This document shows positions 26,017-34,501 of a stretch of DNA of 62,239 bases, piece by piece (position 1 is the first letter of the stretch; every line of letters starts with the position of its first letter). Under the pieces are notes generated by a model. It was not told where the DNA came from. It saw only the letters and a program-made list of their open reading frames with translations, and searched no databases. Position numbers and translations under genes: made by a program. Source of the DNA: Flavobacterium sp. (lineage in GTDB: Bacteria > Bacteroidota > Bacteroidia > Flavobacteriales > Flavobacteriaceae); the NCBI GenBank assembly GCA_030153045.1, contig JASLID010000108.1:1-62239 (forward strand), in the 5' to 3' direction.

Positions 26017-26577
26017 TTACAGATTTTCGATCTGTTTTCGCTTTTTATCCTTCAGTTGCTTAAAATAGGTTGGCGTAAAACCGGTAACTTTTTTGAATTG
26101 GTTGCTTAAATGCGCAACAGTGCTGTAATTTAATGAATATGCAATTTCGCTTAGTATCAATTCGTTGTAGATGATTAGTTCTTTTACCTTTTCAATTTTC
26201 TGATTGATAAAATATTTTTCAATGGTGGTACCTTCTACTTCGGAGAAAAGACTGCTTAATGTATTGTAATCTTGAAACAGGTTTTTTGATAAATAGTCTG
26301 ACAGATTCCCTTTCAGTTCGTTATTTTTATGGTGAACCAAATCGATAATTAAGGTTTTTATTTTTTCTATCGTTTTGCTTTTTTTATCATCAATCAAATC
26401 GAAACCCAACAATCGAAGTCGTTGAAGCAATTCCTGTTTCTGCTTTTCTGAAATATCCTTTTCCAATTCCACTTCACCTAATTCTACAGAAATAGTGGGA
26501 AGCCCAAGTTGTTCAAACTCGGACTTCACTACCATTTTACATCGTCCACAAACCATATTTTTGATATAGAGCTTCAT
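26017..26577 (-). CDS. AraC-family regulator with N-terminal HMA-like metal motif
   Basis: 186 residues. The N-terminal segment MKLYIKNMVCGRCKMVVKSE carries the CxxC metal site of HMA domains, but the remainder of that domain has a GLPTISVELGEVELEK pattern rather than a chaperone-like one. The C-terminal 80 residues form an AraC double helix-turn-helix (LILSEIAYSLNYSTVAHLSN, FKKVTGFTPTYFKQL). It presumably senses metal directly and controls the surrounding genes. Its stop is next to the oxidase/MauE pair and its start is adjacent to the DUF3347 gene, all in one direction. Confidence 0.87.
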   Translation of the reverse strand: MKLYIKNMVCGRCKMVVKSEFEQLGLPTISVELGEVELEKDISEKQKQELLQRLRLLGFDLIDDKKSKTIEKIKTLIIDLVHHKNNELKGNLSDYLSKNLFQDYNTLSSLFSEVEGTTIEKYFINQKIEKVKELIIYNELILSEIAYSLNYSTVAHLSNQFKKVTGFTPTYFKQLKDKKRKQIENL

Positions 26578-27429
26578 TTATTTTAAGGTTTCAACCGTTT
26601 TTCCGCAACTCAACATTTGTGATCCATAATAAGGATTCTTGATGGTATTTTCTTTACTCAGCCAATTAGCACCTTTACCATCATTAGCCATGGGGCAAAA
26701 CTGATAATATGTAGGCGTTTCTGATTTTGAGGCTTTCATTACTTCATACATGTCTTTTGATAAATCCATGAAATGATCGCGTTGGCGTTTGATGTCTTTT
26801 GTGTTGGCTATATGCTCTGTATGTTCTTTTAAATCATTCAGAATTTTCATCCATACGGTGTGAACATTCATTTCCAATTGATCCATTTTTACAGCATTTA
26901 TACTCTTCAACAAATCTTTCGCTTTAACGGACGCAACGTTTCCATCCGTTTTTACCAGCGCATCTTTTACTGCAAAATAATTATCAGAAACTGCTTTGAG
27001 TGGATTGGCCTCTTGATTTTCTACTTTAGCTTCTTCAGAATGATTGGCATGATTTTCCAGAGCTGCTGTTTTTACAGCAATTTTTGCTTCTCTTTTATAT
27101 TGGCAACATTCAGGAAGTTTTGAATAGACATCATCCGGAGCGAGAAATTTATCACTGTCATAGCCAGCTAATGCAATACGTTTTAAGATTTCATCCTGAT
27201 TTGTTTTTTTAGCATCATAGGTTATGGTAGCTATTTTGGAATCTGTATTCCAATCTACTTTAGCTAACTTCTTGATATTTCCTGCTTTTTCAATCGTTTC
27301 TTTACACATATCACAGTTGCCGTAGATTTTTACACTTTCGGTTTTAGCGTCTTTAATTTGTGCTTCGCATGCTGTGAATGATAACAATACAATCATTGCT
27401 ACCAGTATTCTTGATATTGATTTTTTCAT
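26578..27429 (-). CDS. HMA-DUF3347 lipoprotein
   Basis: 283 residues. Signal peptide with lipobox (LLSFTAC, Cys20). The HMA-like domain at about 30-100 has YGNCDMCKETIEKAGN, a single CxxC site. After a linker with a His/Glu patch (ENHANHSEEA) comes a DUF3347 domain (about 140-280) ending in YYQFCPMANDGKGANWLSKE and YYGSQMLSCGKTVETL. DUF3347 occurs in copper-handling proteins of Bacteroidota. Periplasmic metal binding is likely. Its stop codon directly abuts the start of the AraC-type gene, so they are co-transcribed. Confidence 0.87.
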   Translation of the reverse strand: MKKSISRILVAMIVLLSFTACEAQIKDAKTESVKIYGNCDMCKETIEKAGNIKKLAKVDWNTDSKIATITYDAKKTNQDEILKRIALAGYDSDKFLAPDDVYSKLPECCQYKREAKIAVKTAALENHANHSEEAKVENQEANPLKAVSDNYFAVKDALVKTDGNVASVKAKDLLKSINAVKMDQLEMNVHTVWMKILNDLKEHTEHIANTKDIKRQRDHFMDLSKDMYEVMKASKSETPTYYQFCPMANDGKGANWLSKENTIKNPYYGSQMLSCGKTVETLK

Positions 27430-27563
27430 TTTGAAAAGTTTTATGTTGAATGGAATTTGTGAATTCCCTTTCGTCTTGTAAATTTAAAATTTTATGACTT
27501 AATGATTTTGAAAGCATTCTTATGCAATCAATGAGACAGACTTATGACTGTCAGAGAATCATA

Positions 27564-27929
27564 TTAATTTATTTTTGGAGGTGACCAAACAGAATAGAAA
27601 CCGGAGGAAATGTTGGTTTCATTATGATAATTTTTTGGCTTTTTATCAGCAAAGTCGAAAAGATTTGCTTTAAATTCAATTTCGTTGAAAGCGATTAAAC
27701 TTACTTGAGCAGTTGAAGTGGTACAGTTGGAATGACCGCATTTTCCGCTACATTCTTTTTTAGATTTTTCCTTTTCATTACAGCATGATTTTTTCTCGTT
27801 TTTTAAAGTAATTTCTTTACTGCAACATGAATTTTTCATTTGATTACTCTTTTTTTTACACGCAAAAGCAGTACTTGGTATCAATAAGAAACCAAATAGA
27901 ACTAGTAATAAAATATGAAAATTTTTCAT
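27564..27929 (-). CDS. Secreted Cys-rich metal-binding peptide
   Basis: 121 residues with a signal peptide (LLVLFGFLLIPSTAFA). The mature part is Cys/Lys/Glu-rich: NSCCSKE, KKSCCNEKE, KKECSGKCGHSNC, a pattern suited to binding soft metals. The C-terminal 45 residues are different (LIAFNEIEFKANLFDFADKK). Position upstream of the HMA-DUF3347 gene fits a periplasmic metal scavenger. I do not recognise a named family. Confidence 0.75.
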   Translation of the reverse strand: MKNFHILLLVLFGFLLIPSTAFACKKKSNQMKNSCCSKEITLKNEKKSCCNEKEKSKKECSGKCGHSNCTTSTAQVSLIAFNEIEFKANLFDFADKKPKNYHNETNISSGFYSVWSPPKIN

Positions 27930-28009
27930 TTATATGAAATTGTAAAACAAAGCTATAAAAAAAATAGTACTAAATTGGTAATATCTTGTTAAATGGATAA
28001 TTAGATAAA

Positions 28010-28147
28010 ACATTAAACTTTACAAATAGTTTTCCAATAAAAAAGTGCCCCGAAATTCGAGGCGCTTATAACTTTATAAAAATACTTAAATGGTTTTACA
28101 CAGTCATTCCAATTTTTGTAGTTTATACTAAATAGGTGATATGTTGC
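28010..28147 (-). repeat. Degenerate asnB 3'-end copy, middle
   Basis: In frame it reads T-T-K-I-G-M-T-V-stop on the minus strand, followed by the conserved TTTAAGTATTTTTATAAA and a GTGCCCCGAAATTCGAGGCGC hairpin (28042-28066). It also shares a further stretch with copy 22531-22654 that is not in asnB (TATCACCTA..TTAGT.TAAACT on the minus strand). It divides the copper module from the MFS/DsrE/Crp module. Confidence 0.83.
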
Positions 28148-28198
28148 TTAAAGCCCCTTATTTATCATAGATAACTTACCTAAAAGAGCGCTTCTCAA

Positions 28199-29707
28199 TT
28201 AGTTAGTATTTAACCAGTTAATTGTTCCGCCACAAAGCCAAACAGCATTATACCCTAAACTGTTTAGTAATTTTGCTCCCTCAGAAGAACGGCCGCCTCC
28301 TTTACCACAAGCTGTAATGTAAAGGATGTTCTTATCAAAGCTACTTAATTGTTTTTCGATTTCTGTTACAGGAATATTAATTGCAATTGGTATGTGTGCC
28401 TGATTAAACTCTTCTATTGACCGCACGTCAATAATTTGTATTTTCTTATTGTTCTGAATAGCTCTTTTTATATCTTGAACTTCTATACATTTCTTGGTTG
28501 CAATAGTATTTTCCTGCATACGAAATTTAATTATTAATGATGAAAATATTGTTATTCCTCCGATAAGGAAAATGGCATATTCCACCCCAAACACATCGGC
28601 AGTTATTCCAGAAATAATGGCTCCGAAAGCGTATCCTAAATCCCTCCACAAACGAAATGTCCCAATGCTTTCCGCTCGTTGCTTTGGACTTGTTGCCTGC
28701 GCTATGGTTGCTAGAAATGTTGGATAAACCAAGGCTGTTCCTAATCCTAAAATTGTAGATATAGCAGCCAACATAAAAAAGCCTGTACAAAAAGGAATAA
28801 CCAATATCGCTAAACCTTGTAATAACATTCCCCAAAACAACATTGCTTTTTTTGAATATATGTCAGACATTTTTCCGGTAAAAAGCTGCCCTATCCCCCA
28901 AACAGTGGGATAAATTGCTGTTATGACCCCTATATTTTCGGTGTTGTATTTTAGAGATAGTAATACTATTGGGAATAATCCCCAAATCATTCCGTCATTT
29001 AGATTGTTTACTAAACCTGCTTGTGTTACAGCACTTAATGTTTTGTTTTTAAATGTTGTCTCCAGAAACACGTTATCCAAATGTCCTGTTGTATCTGAAA
29101 CACTCTCCTTGTGAACGAATACTCTGGTATCTTTTATCCAAAAGAGGGTTAAAATAAATCCTATGATTGAAATTACAACCCCAATATAAAAAGGATATGG
29201 AGTTATTCCGTACTTATTAGCTACAAATCCTGATAAAAAAGCAACAACACCTACGGCAAAATACCCAGCAAACTCATTTAGCCCCATAGCCAAACCCCTG
29301 TCTTTTTCGCCTACCAAATCAATTTTCATTACCACAGTACTGCTCCATGTTAAACCTTGACTTACCCCTAACAGTACATTAGCGAAAATAACCCAATTCC
29401 AACTTGAAGCATTCATCAAAATAAACGGAATGGGAATGGCTAAAAACCACCCAAAAAGCAATAAATTCTTTCTTCCAAATCTGTTAGCCAATTTTCCCGT
29501 AAAATAATTGGTAATCGCTTTTGTAATTCCAAATGCAGTAATGAAGGATAAAATTGCCGTTTTTGATGCCACTCCGAATACATCGGCTGCAAATTGTGGA
29601 AATATACTTCTTTCCATACCAATCATACCACCAACAAAGGCATTTACAATAACTAAAATGGTGAATTGTTTCCAGTTTTCTTTTAAACCCAGTTTTACGT
29701 TTTCCAT
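28199..29707 (-). CDS. MFS transporter fused to a C-terminal rhodanese domain
   Basis: 502 residues. Residues about 1-395 form a 12-helix major facilitator (NYFTGKLANRFGRKNLLLFG carries the loop-2 motif; WGIGQLFTGKMSDIYSKKAM). Residues about 405-502 are a rhodanese domain (IIDVRSIEEFNQAHIPIAIN, then ACGKGGGRSSEGAKLL with the active cysteine, ending VWLCGGTINW). A rhodanese tail on a transporter suggests movement of a sulfur compound or sulfur transfer in the cytoplasm. Five bases separate it from the DsrE gene upstream. Confidence 0.88.
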   Translation of the reverse strand: MENVKLGLKENWKQFTILVIVNAFVGGMIGMERSIFPQFAADVFGVASKTAILSFITAFGITKAITNYFTGKLANRFGRKNLLLFGWFLAIPIPFILMNASSWNWVIFANVLLGVSQGLTWSSTVVMKIDLVGEKDRGLAMGLNEFAGYFAVGVVAFLSGFVANKYGITPYPFYIGVVISIIGFILTLFWIKDTRVFVHKESVSDTTGHLDNVFLETTFKNKTLSAVTQAGLVNNLNDGMIWGLFPIVLLSLKYNTENIGVITAIYPTVWGIGQLFTGKMSDIYSKKAMLFWGMLLQGLAILVIPFCTGFFMLAAISTILGLGTALVYPTFLATIAQATSPKQRAESIGTFRLWRDLGYAFGAIISGITADVFGVEYAIFLIGGITIFSSLIIKFRMQENTIATKKCIEVQDIKRAIQNNKKIQIIDVRSIEEFNQAHIPIAINIPVTEIEKQLSSFDKNILYITACGKGGGRSSEGAKLLNSLGYNAVWLCGGTINWLNTN

Positions 29708-29712
29708 ATTTA

Positions 29713-30069
29713 TTAAAAAGTTAGAACTTTATCAGTCTCCATTATGTTTTTTGTCAATTCTGCCATTGAACTGATTTCTGATTTTTCGATTAAAGAAACA
29801 TCCTTTAATCCTCTAGCTTCCAAGCAGCTTGCACAAAGCAAAAGCCTTGCATTTTTATTAAGGGACAGTTTTAACATCCTCTCAATATTATAATATCCGT
29901 TTGGTGTATTTTGATTGATTATAGCACAATTTACACCATCGGCAATTAGAAAAATAACTACTTCTGTTTCAGGATAGTCTTTATTGATTTGGTTGGCAAT
30001 TCGCATAGCATTATATGCTTTTTCAGAACCGTATGGAGCTTCGTTGATTATAATTAGTACTTTTTTCAT
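29713..30069 (-). CDS. DsrE-family sulfur-relay protein
   Basis: 118 residues, usual DsrE/DsrF size. The start KKVLIIINEAPYGSEKAYNA and the middle VEVVIFLIADGV-type strand (TEVVIFLIADGVNCAI), then LLLCASCLEARGL with a CxxC pair, fit the DsrE fold that carries sulfur on cysteine. Its partner should be the rhodanese-tailed transporter that follows. Confidence 0.87.
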   Translation of the reverse strand: MKKVLIIINEAPYGSEKAYNAMRIANQINKDYPETEVVIFLIADGVNCAIINQNTPNGYYNIERMLKLSLNKNARLLLCASCLEARGLKDVSLIEKSEISSMAELTKNIMETDKVLTF

Positions 30070-30342
30070 TTTACTATAGTCTTTAATGCTGTAAGAAACT
30101 TCATTTCTTTTAGTATTGAAAATGATACTGAAAACTCGGGCTACAACTCGCTATTATTTTTAAATATTCTCAGCATCCTTCAATGTTCATGGTTCTGATC
30201 ACGATTTGTATTTCCTAAGCACAGGTAAACATATTATGATTGCAATGAATAAGACTGTTTCATGTTTCTGCTGAATAGCCTTTTAAATCTTCAACAAATT
30301 TCAACAAAAGAAAAACCTAATCCTTTAACATTTGATAAATAA

Positions 30343-30936
30343 TTACTTTACGTGTGATCTTATTCTGCTCAAGCTTACCTGTGTAATACCTAGATAAGAG
30401 GCGATGTGTTTTAATGGGATTTTCTGAACAATTTTGGTTTCTTTAAGTAATGCCAAATAGCGCTCTTCAGCGCTGTGGAATTGAATACCTTCCATTCGTC
30501 GAATGGTATCCACATGAGCAGCTTCGAAAATTAAACGAAAAAGTCTTTCAATTTCGGGATGTGTATCGTACAATTTAAAAAGTTGAGTGGCATTGATAGC
30601 AATAATTTCGGCATCTTCTAAAATCTGAATGGCTTTTTGTGATGGTTTGCCTGTAAATAAGCTTTCAACACGAGCAATAATATCATCTTGAAAAGCAAAA
30701 TGTTCAGTAATATCTATACCGTCTTTGAAATAATAAATTCTTGCAATACCTGATTTAAGAAAGTAAATGGTTTTACAGCTAAAGCCAATAGGCTGCAGGA
30801 TTTCATTTTTTTTAACTGACAAATTAGTACAAATGGCTTTCAATACTATTTTCGCCTCCTTTGACAGAGGAAGGAATTTTTCGAAATAGTTTATTAATGC
30901 TTCCATTATTAGCTTGTTTTCTGTACTAAACCTCAA
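30343..30936 (-). CDS. Crp/Fnr-type regulator
   Basis: 197 residues. A cyclic-nucleotide-type sensor jelly roll (about 20-120: IYFLKSGIARIYYFKDGIDI, FAFQDDIIARVESLFTGKPS) with no Cys cluster, then a dimer helix and a short helix-turn-helix (PLKHIASYLGITQVSLSRIR). It probably controls the DsrE and transporter genes, which follow after about 270 bases. The effector is unknown. Confidence 0.87.
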   Translation of the reverse strand: MRFSTENKLIMEALINYFEKFLPLSKEAKIVLKAICTNLSVKKNEILQPIGFSCKTIYFLKSGIARIYYFKDGIDITEHFAFQDDIIARVESLFTGKPSQKAIQILEDAEIIAINATQLFKLYDTHPEIERLFRLIFEAAHVDTIRRMEGIQFHSAEERYLALLKETKIVQKIPLKHIASYLGITQVSLSRIRSHVK

Positions 30937-30980
30937 ATGTATTACATTATAGAAATTAAATCTGCAAATGAAACGTTAAG

Positions 30981-31082
30981 TTGCATTTTACGAATAGTTT
31001 TCAATAAAAAGCGCCCCGAAATTCGAGGCACTTTATAAAAATACTTAAATGGTTATACTGCCATTCCAATTTTAGCAATTTC
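30981..31082 (-). repeat. asnB 3' end and terminator, intact copy
   Basis: The last codons of asnB (I-A-K-I-G-M-A-V-stop, stop at 31053-31055) are followed by CATTTAAGTATTTTTATAAA and a terminator hairpin at 31008-31034. Two altered copies of this unit occur at 22531-22654 and 28010-28147. Confidence 0.85.
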
Positions 31083-32669
31083 AGTATCCGCTTTTACGTG
31101 GGCTGCGTTGGCTCTTCCACTTGGATCGGTGTTTTCTTGCCATTTAGGTATCCATTTGCGCACCGTTTCGGCAGCGCTGACTTGTGGATAATATTTATGA
31201 AAAATAGAACGGTAATAATATGCTTCTTTTGTTACCGGTGTATTGTACGGAAATAATTTTGAAGCGCTTTCCAATTGCTCGTCAGTTACTTGTGAAGCAC
31301 AATACTCAATTAGTGTATCAATCCAGTTGTACCCTACTCCATCCGAGAATTGTTCTTTCTGACGCCATAATACTTCATCCGGAAGATATGGGTTGTCAGG
31401 CGTATCAAATGCTTTTCTTAAAATATATTTTTCTTTTCCATCATAGGTTTTAGGCAATTTTTCTTCGGCTTTAATTCGTACCGCTACGTCTAAGAAAGCT
31501 TTGTCTAAAAATGGCACTCTGGCTTCAAGTCCGTGCGCCATGGTGGATTTATCGGCACGAAGCAAATCGGCAGTAAACAATTTCTGAATTCTTTCGATGG
31601 TTTCCTTTTGAAAATCCTCTGTTGATGGTGCATTTCTGAAATACAAATACCCTCCAAAAACCTCATCAGCACCTTCACCTGACAAAACCACTTTAATTCC
31701 CATATCGGTAATCGCTTTCGACAAGAAATACATCGGTGTGCTGGCCCTTACTGATGTCACATCATAAGTCTCCAAATGCCAAATCAATTTGTCCAAAATT
31801 TCAATTCCTTGTTCGATAGTGAAATGAATTTCGTGGTGCTCTGTCCCTAAAAATTCAGCTACTTTACGAGCCGCTTTCGCATCTGGCGCTTCAGCATCTA
31901 AACCAATCGAGAATGAATGCAGTTTTTTGCCTTTTTCTTTCAATAATCGAGCAGCGATTGACGATGTTAAAGACGAATCCAATCCTCCAGAAAGCAATAC
32001 ACCAATAGGTACATCGCTCATCAATCTTTTACGGGTCGCTTCGGTTAAAGTTTCTCTTAATAAAGTCAAATCTAATTCCTGATCCGCTTTGGCATAATCT
32101 TCATATTCTGGCTTGTAGTATTTTATAAAACCTGTTTTTGGTGTATAAAAATGTCCCGGAGGAAAAGTTGAAAATGTTTTACATTGATCTGCAATAGGTT
32201 TCATTTCCGAAGCAAAATACATGCGTCCACGTTCGTCAATTCCGTAATACAAAGGTTTTACACCCAGCGGATCACGACCGGCAATAAAATCATCACCATC
32301 GATTACCACAAAAGCAAAATCGCCATCTAATTTATCTAAAAAGTCATAACCGAATTCTTCGTACAAATGCACAATCACTTCAGAATCCGATTTGGTTCTG
32401 AATGTGTGGTGTTTTAAAATTCCATCACGTAATTCCTGATGATTGTATATTTCACCATTATGAATCATATAAGCTGTTGAAGTACCTTGTATAGGTTGAC
32501 GACCCGAATGCAAGTCGATAATTGACAAACGCTCGTGGCTTAAAATATGTCCGTTTTCAGTAATGTGTAAATCGCTTTCGTCTGGTCCGCGATGTGACAT
32601 TCTTTTTGACATGGTTTTTACTAATTCAACATCTTTTCCTTTTCCGATAATGGCTAATATTCCGCACAT
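31053..32669 (-). CDS. asnB: Glutamine-dependent asparagine synthase B
   Basis: 538 residues. The N-terminal glutaminase starts MCGILAIIG with Cys2 as nucleophile and contains RMSHRGPDES and the GEIYNHQEL motif. The synthetase half has the ATP pyrophosphatase loop GVLLSGGLDSSL and VPFLDKAF. It makes asparagine from aspartate, glutamine and ATP. The end at AKIGMAV coincides with the repeat that recurs at the ends of the accessory modules. Confidence 0.96.
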   Translation of the reverse strand: MCGILAIIGKGKDVELVKTMSKRMSHRGPDESDLHITENGHILSHERLSIIDLHSGRQPIQGTSTAYMIHNGEIYNHQELRDGILKHHTFRTKSDSEVIVHLYEEFGYDFLDKLDGDFAFVVIDGDDFIAGRDPLGVKPLYYGIDERGRMYFASEMKPIADQCKTFSTFPPGHFYTPKTGFIKYYKPEYEDYAKADQELDLTLLRETLTEATRKRLMSDVPIGVLLSGGLDSSLTSSIAARLLKEKGKKLHSFSIGLDAEAPDAKAARKVAEFLGTEHHEIHFTIEQGIEILDKLIWHLETYDVTSVRASTPMYFLSKAITDMGIKVVLSGEGADEVFGGYLYFRNAPSTEDFQKETIERIQKLFTADLLRADKSTMAHGLEARVPFLDKAFLDVAVRIKAEEKLPKTYDGKEKYILRKAFDTPDNPYLPDEVLWRQKEQFSDGVGYNWIDTLIEYCASQVTDEQLESASKLFPYNTPVTKEAYYYRSIFHKYYPQVSAAETVRKWIPKWQENTDPSGRANAAHVKADTEIAKIGMAV

Positions 32670-32892
32670 GATAATTTTGTTTAGTTTTTGGTTTAATCAC
32701 TTAAAGTTTTAAACCGATATGTTTATAATTATTTATTTCTGAAACAAAATTGCACAATATGATTTGTTATTTAAATCAAATAATATTATTTGGTTATAAA
32801 TTACAACTAAAAAAGAATTAAAAGAAATAAAATGTAATAAAATAGGTTTTATTTTATACAGAAAAGTTTGAGATTATTATTTGGAAATAAAA

Positions 32893-32913
32893 AGCCAGTC
32901 TGTTTGACTGGCT
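32893..32913 (-). terminator. Terminator after the 520-residue gene
   Basis: AGCCAGTC (32893-32900) pairs with GACTGGCT (32906-32913) around TGTTT, directly past the stop of the unknown secreted protein gene on the minus strand, with an A-rich flank that is T-rich on that strand. Confidence 0.8.
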
Positions 32914-32921
32914 ATAAAGTA

Positions 32922-34484
32922 TTACTTAAATTGTATTTTGTTAGAGATATAATCAGGCATTTTAGCTACCGAATTTTTTAATTTTTCTATATTCTCTTTT
33001 TTCTCAACTCCATTTTCCAAATAGCTATTATAATTCAAAAATAGATAGTACATCATTATTCTGTTAAAATCGTCCAAGTTATTATCCTCAATAAACTCTG
33101 ACATTCTACTTTCCAAGGTTTTTCTATCTTTGCTTTCACTTAAAGCCCTTCCAATTCTAGAAATACTTGCATAATAATGATTTTTGGTAGGATTATCAAT
33201 TCTTAAAACCGTTCCTAAGATCAAATTCAGAACATCGATATCTAAAACCTCAAGTTCCTTGATGTAGGAATTTCTAGCCCCGTAAGCATAACTTCCATCG
33301 CTAATTCTATCAAATCTGTCATTCATTATGTTCAGATGCGCTTTTAGGAAAACTTCCCATTTGGCCGTTTCTGCAGATAATATCGCAATATTTTTAGCAT
33401 GAATTCTTGGACTCATATCCATACTACATCCTCCAACTACTCTTCTTCTTCTTTTTAACTCCAAAGCAGCTTCTTTTGAAATATAAATTCCGACCAACTC
33501 TTCAAAACCATCATTAGAGTTTGATTTTTTTAAAGCATCTTCATACCCTTTATTCAACATAACAGTGAAATTGGCATCCGTATTTTTTAAAGAATCGATA
33601 CGCATAAGTCTTTTCGATTCCCAATCTTTCATTTTATCTTCAAAAATCTTGAATTCGGCTTCGATTTTGGTTTTTAATTTATCCCTTTCTTCTTGCTCAT
33701 TTTTATTTCTTTTCTTTTCATTAAAATCCTCATCAAAACCAAATAAAATCTCATATTTTCTATCCTCAATTGAAGGTCGTTTTAGTACATTTTCAACATA
33801 TTCATTAAACTTAAAAACATCACTGGAAGATTCATTATAATTTCTGTCATCTTTAGCTTCATCATAAAAAACATTTGAAGTAGTATCAGTAAGACATTCT
33901 GAATACTGAATTAGCTTAGCATACTTTTCATCTATTTTTTTAGAACTAAAATTCTCAATCAAATAAAAAGCGCTGATAAACTCACTTGAGTAGCTCTCTT
34001 TTTTACTATACTCATAGACCCATTTTCCTCCTAACTTTTCTTTAAACTTTTCTAAACTGATATTTATAGTATGCGCATCATACTCCCCTATTTCGATACT
34101 TGAAATATCAATACTCTTCTCTTTACTATTATCGTAATCTCTAGCAAGAAAATATGCAACCGGAAGCTTTTCTACAACTTCAGCTTTAGGATATTTTTTT
34201 TTAAAATCTTCAAAGGATATACCAGCATCTATATCCTTTTTTGCTTCTTTTACTTTAGACTTTTTCAAAAGAACATAATTAGCTGTCGATTGCTTCAAAC
34301 TGTAAAAATCCTGCGGTTGGCAACTTTTATACTTAAGTTCCAAAGAGTCAACACATTTTTTAAGTTTTTTAACCGTAAAATCAGAATATATCAAGCCATT
34401 TTCATAAACTTTAAATTCAGAATTTTGAGAAAAAGAATTAAAACTGACAAAAAATAGCAGTAATAGTTTTTGAATTTTAGTCAT
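32922..34484 (-). CDS. Secreted protein of unknown function, 520 residues
   Basis: Signal peptide (MTKIQKLLLLFFVSFNSFSQ). The mature part is strongly charged and mainly helical, with a coiled-coil-prone stretch at about residues 255-300 (NEKKRNKNEQEERDKLKTKI). It has a basic block (LELKRRRRVVGGC) and no motif I know. It is the third gene of an operon after the GreA-like and amidohydrolase genes (17 bases behind the latter). No function is proposed. Confidence 0.75.
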   Translation of the reverse strand: MTKIQKLLLLFFVSFNSFSQNSEFKVYENGLIYSDFTVKKLKKCVDSLELKYKSCQPQDFYSLKQSTANYVLLKKSKVKEAKKDIDAGISFEDFKKKYPKAEVVEKLPVAYFLARDYDNSKEKSIDISSIEIGEYDAHTINISLEKFKEKLGGKWVYEYSKKESYSSEFISAFYLIENFSSKKIDEKYAKLIQYSECLTDTTSNVFYDEAKDDRNYNESSSDVFKFNEYVENVLKRPSIEDRKYEILFGFDEDFNEKKRNKNEQEERDKLKTKIEAEFKIFEDKMKDWESKRLMRIDSLKNTDANFTVMLNKGYEDALKKSNSNDGFEELVGIYISKEAALELKRRRRVVGGCSMDMSPRIHAKNIAILSAETAKWEVFLKAHLNIMNDRFDRISDGSYAYGARNSYIKELEVLDIDVLNLILGTVLRIDNPTKNHYYASISRIGRALSESKDRKTLESRMSEFIEDNNLDDFNRIMMYYLFLNYNSYLENGVEKKENIEKLKNSVAKMPDYISNKIQFK

Positions 34485-34501
34485 AGCATAAGAGTTTATT
34501 T

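Noticed and set aside
22531..31082. Transposon or IS element carrying the copper and sulfur modules
   Set aside because: No transposase or terminal inverted repeats were found; the flanking repeats are asnB ends, so gene-end integration fits better.
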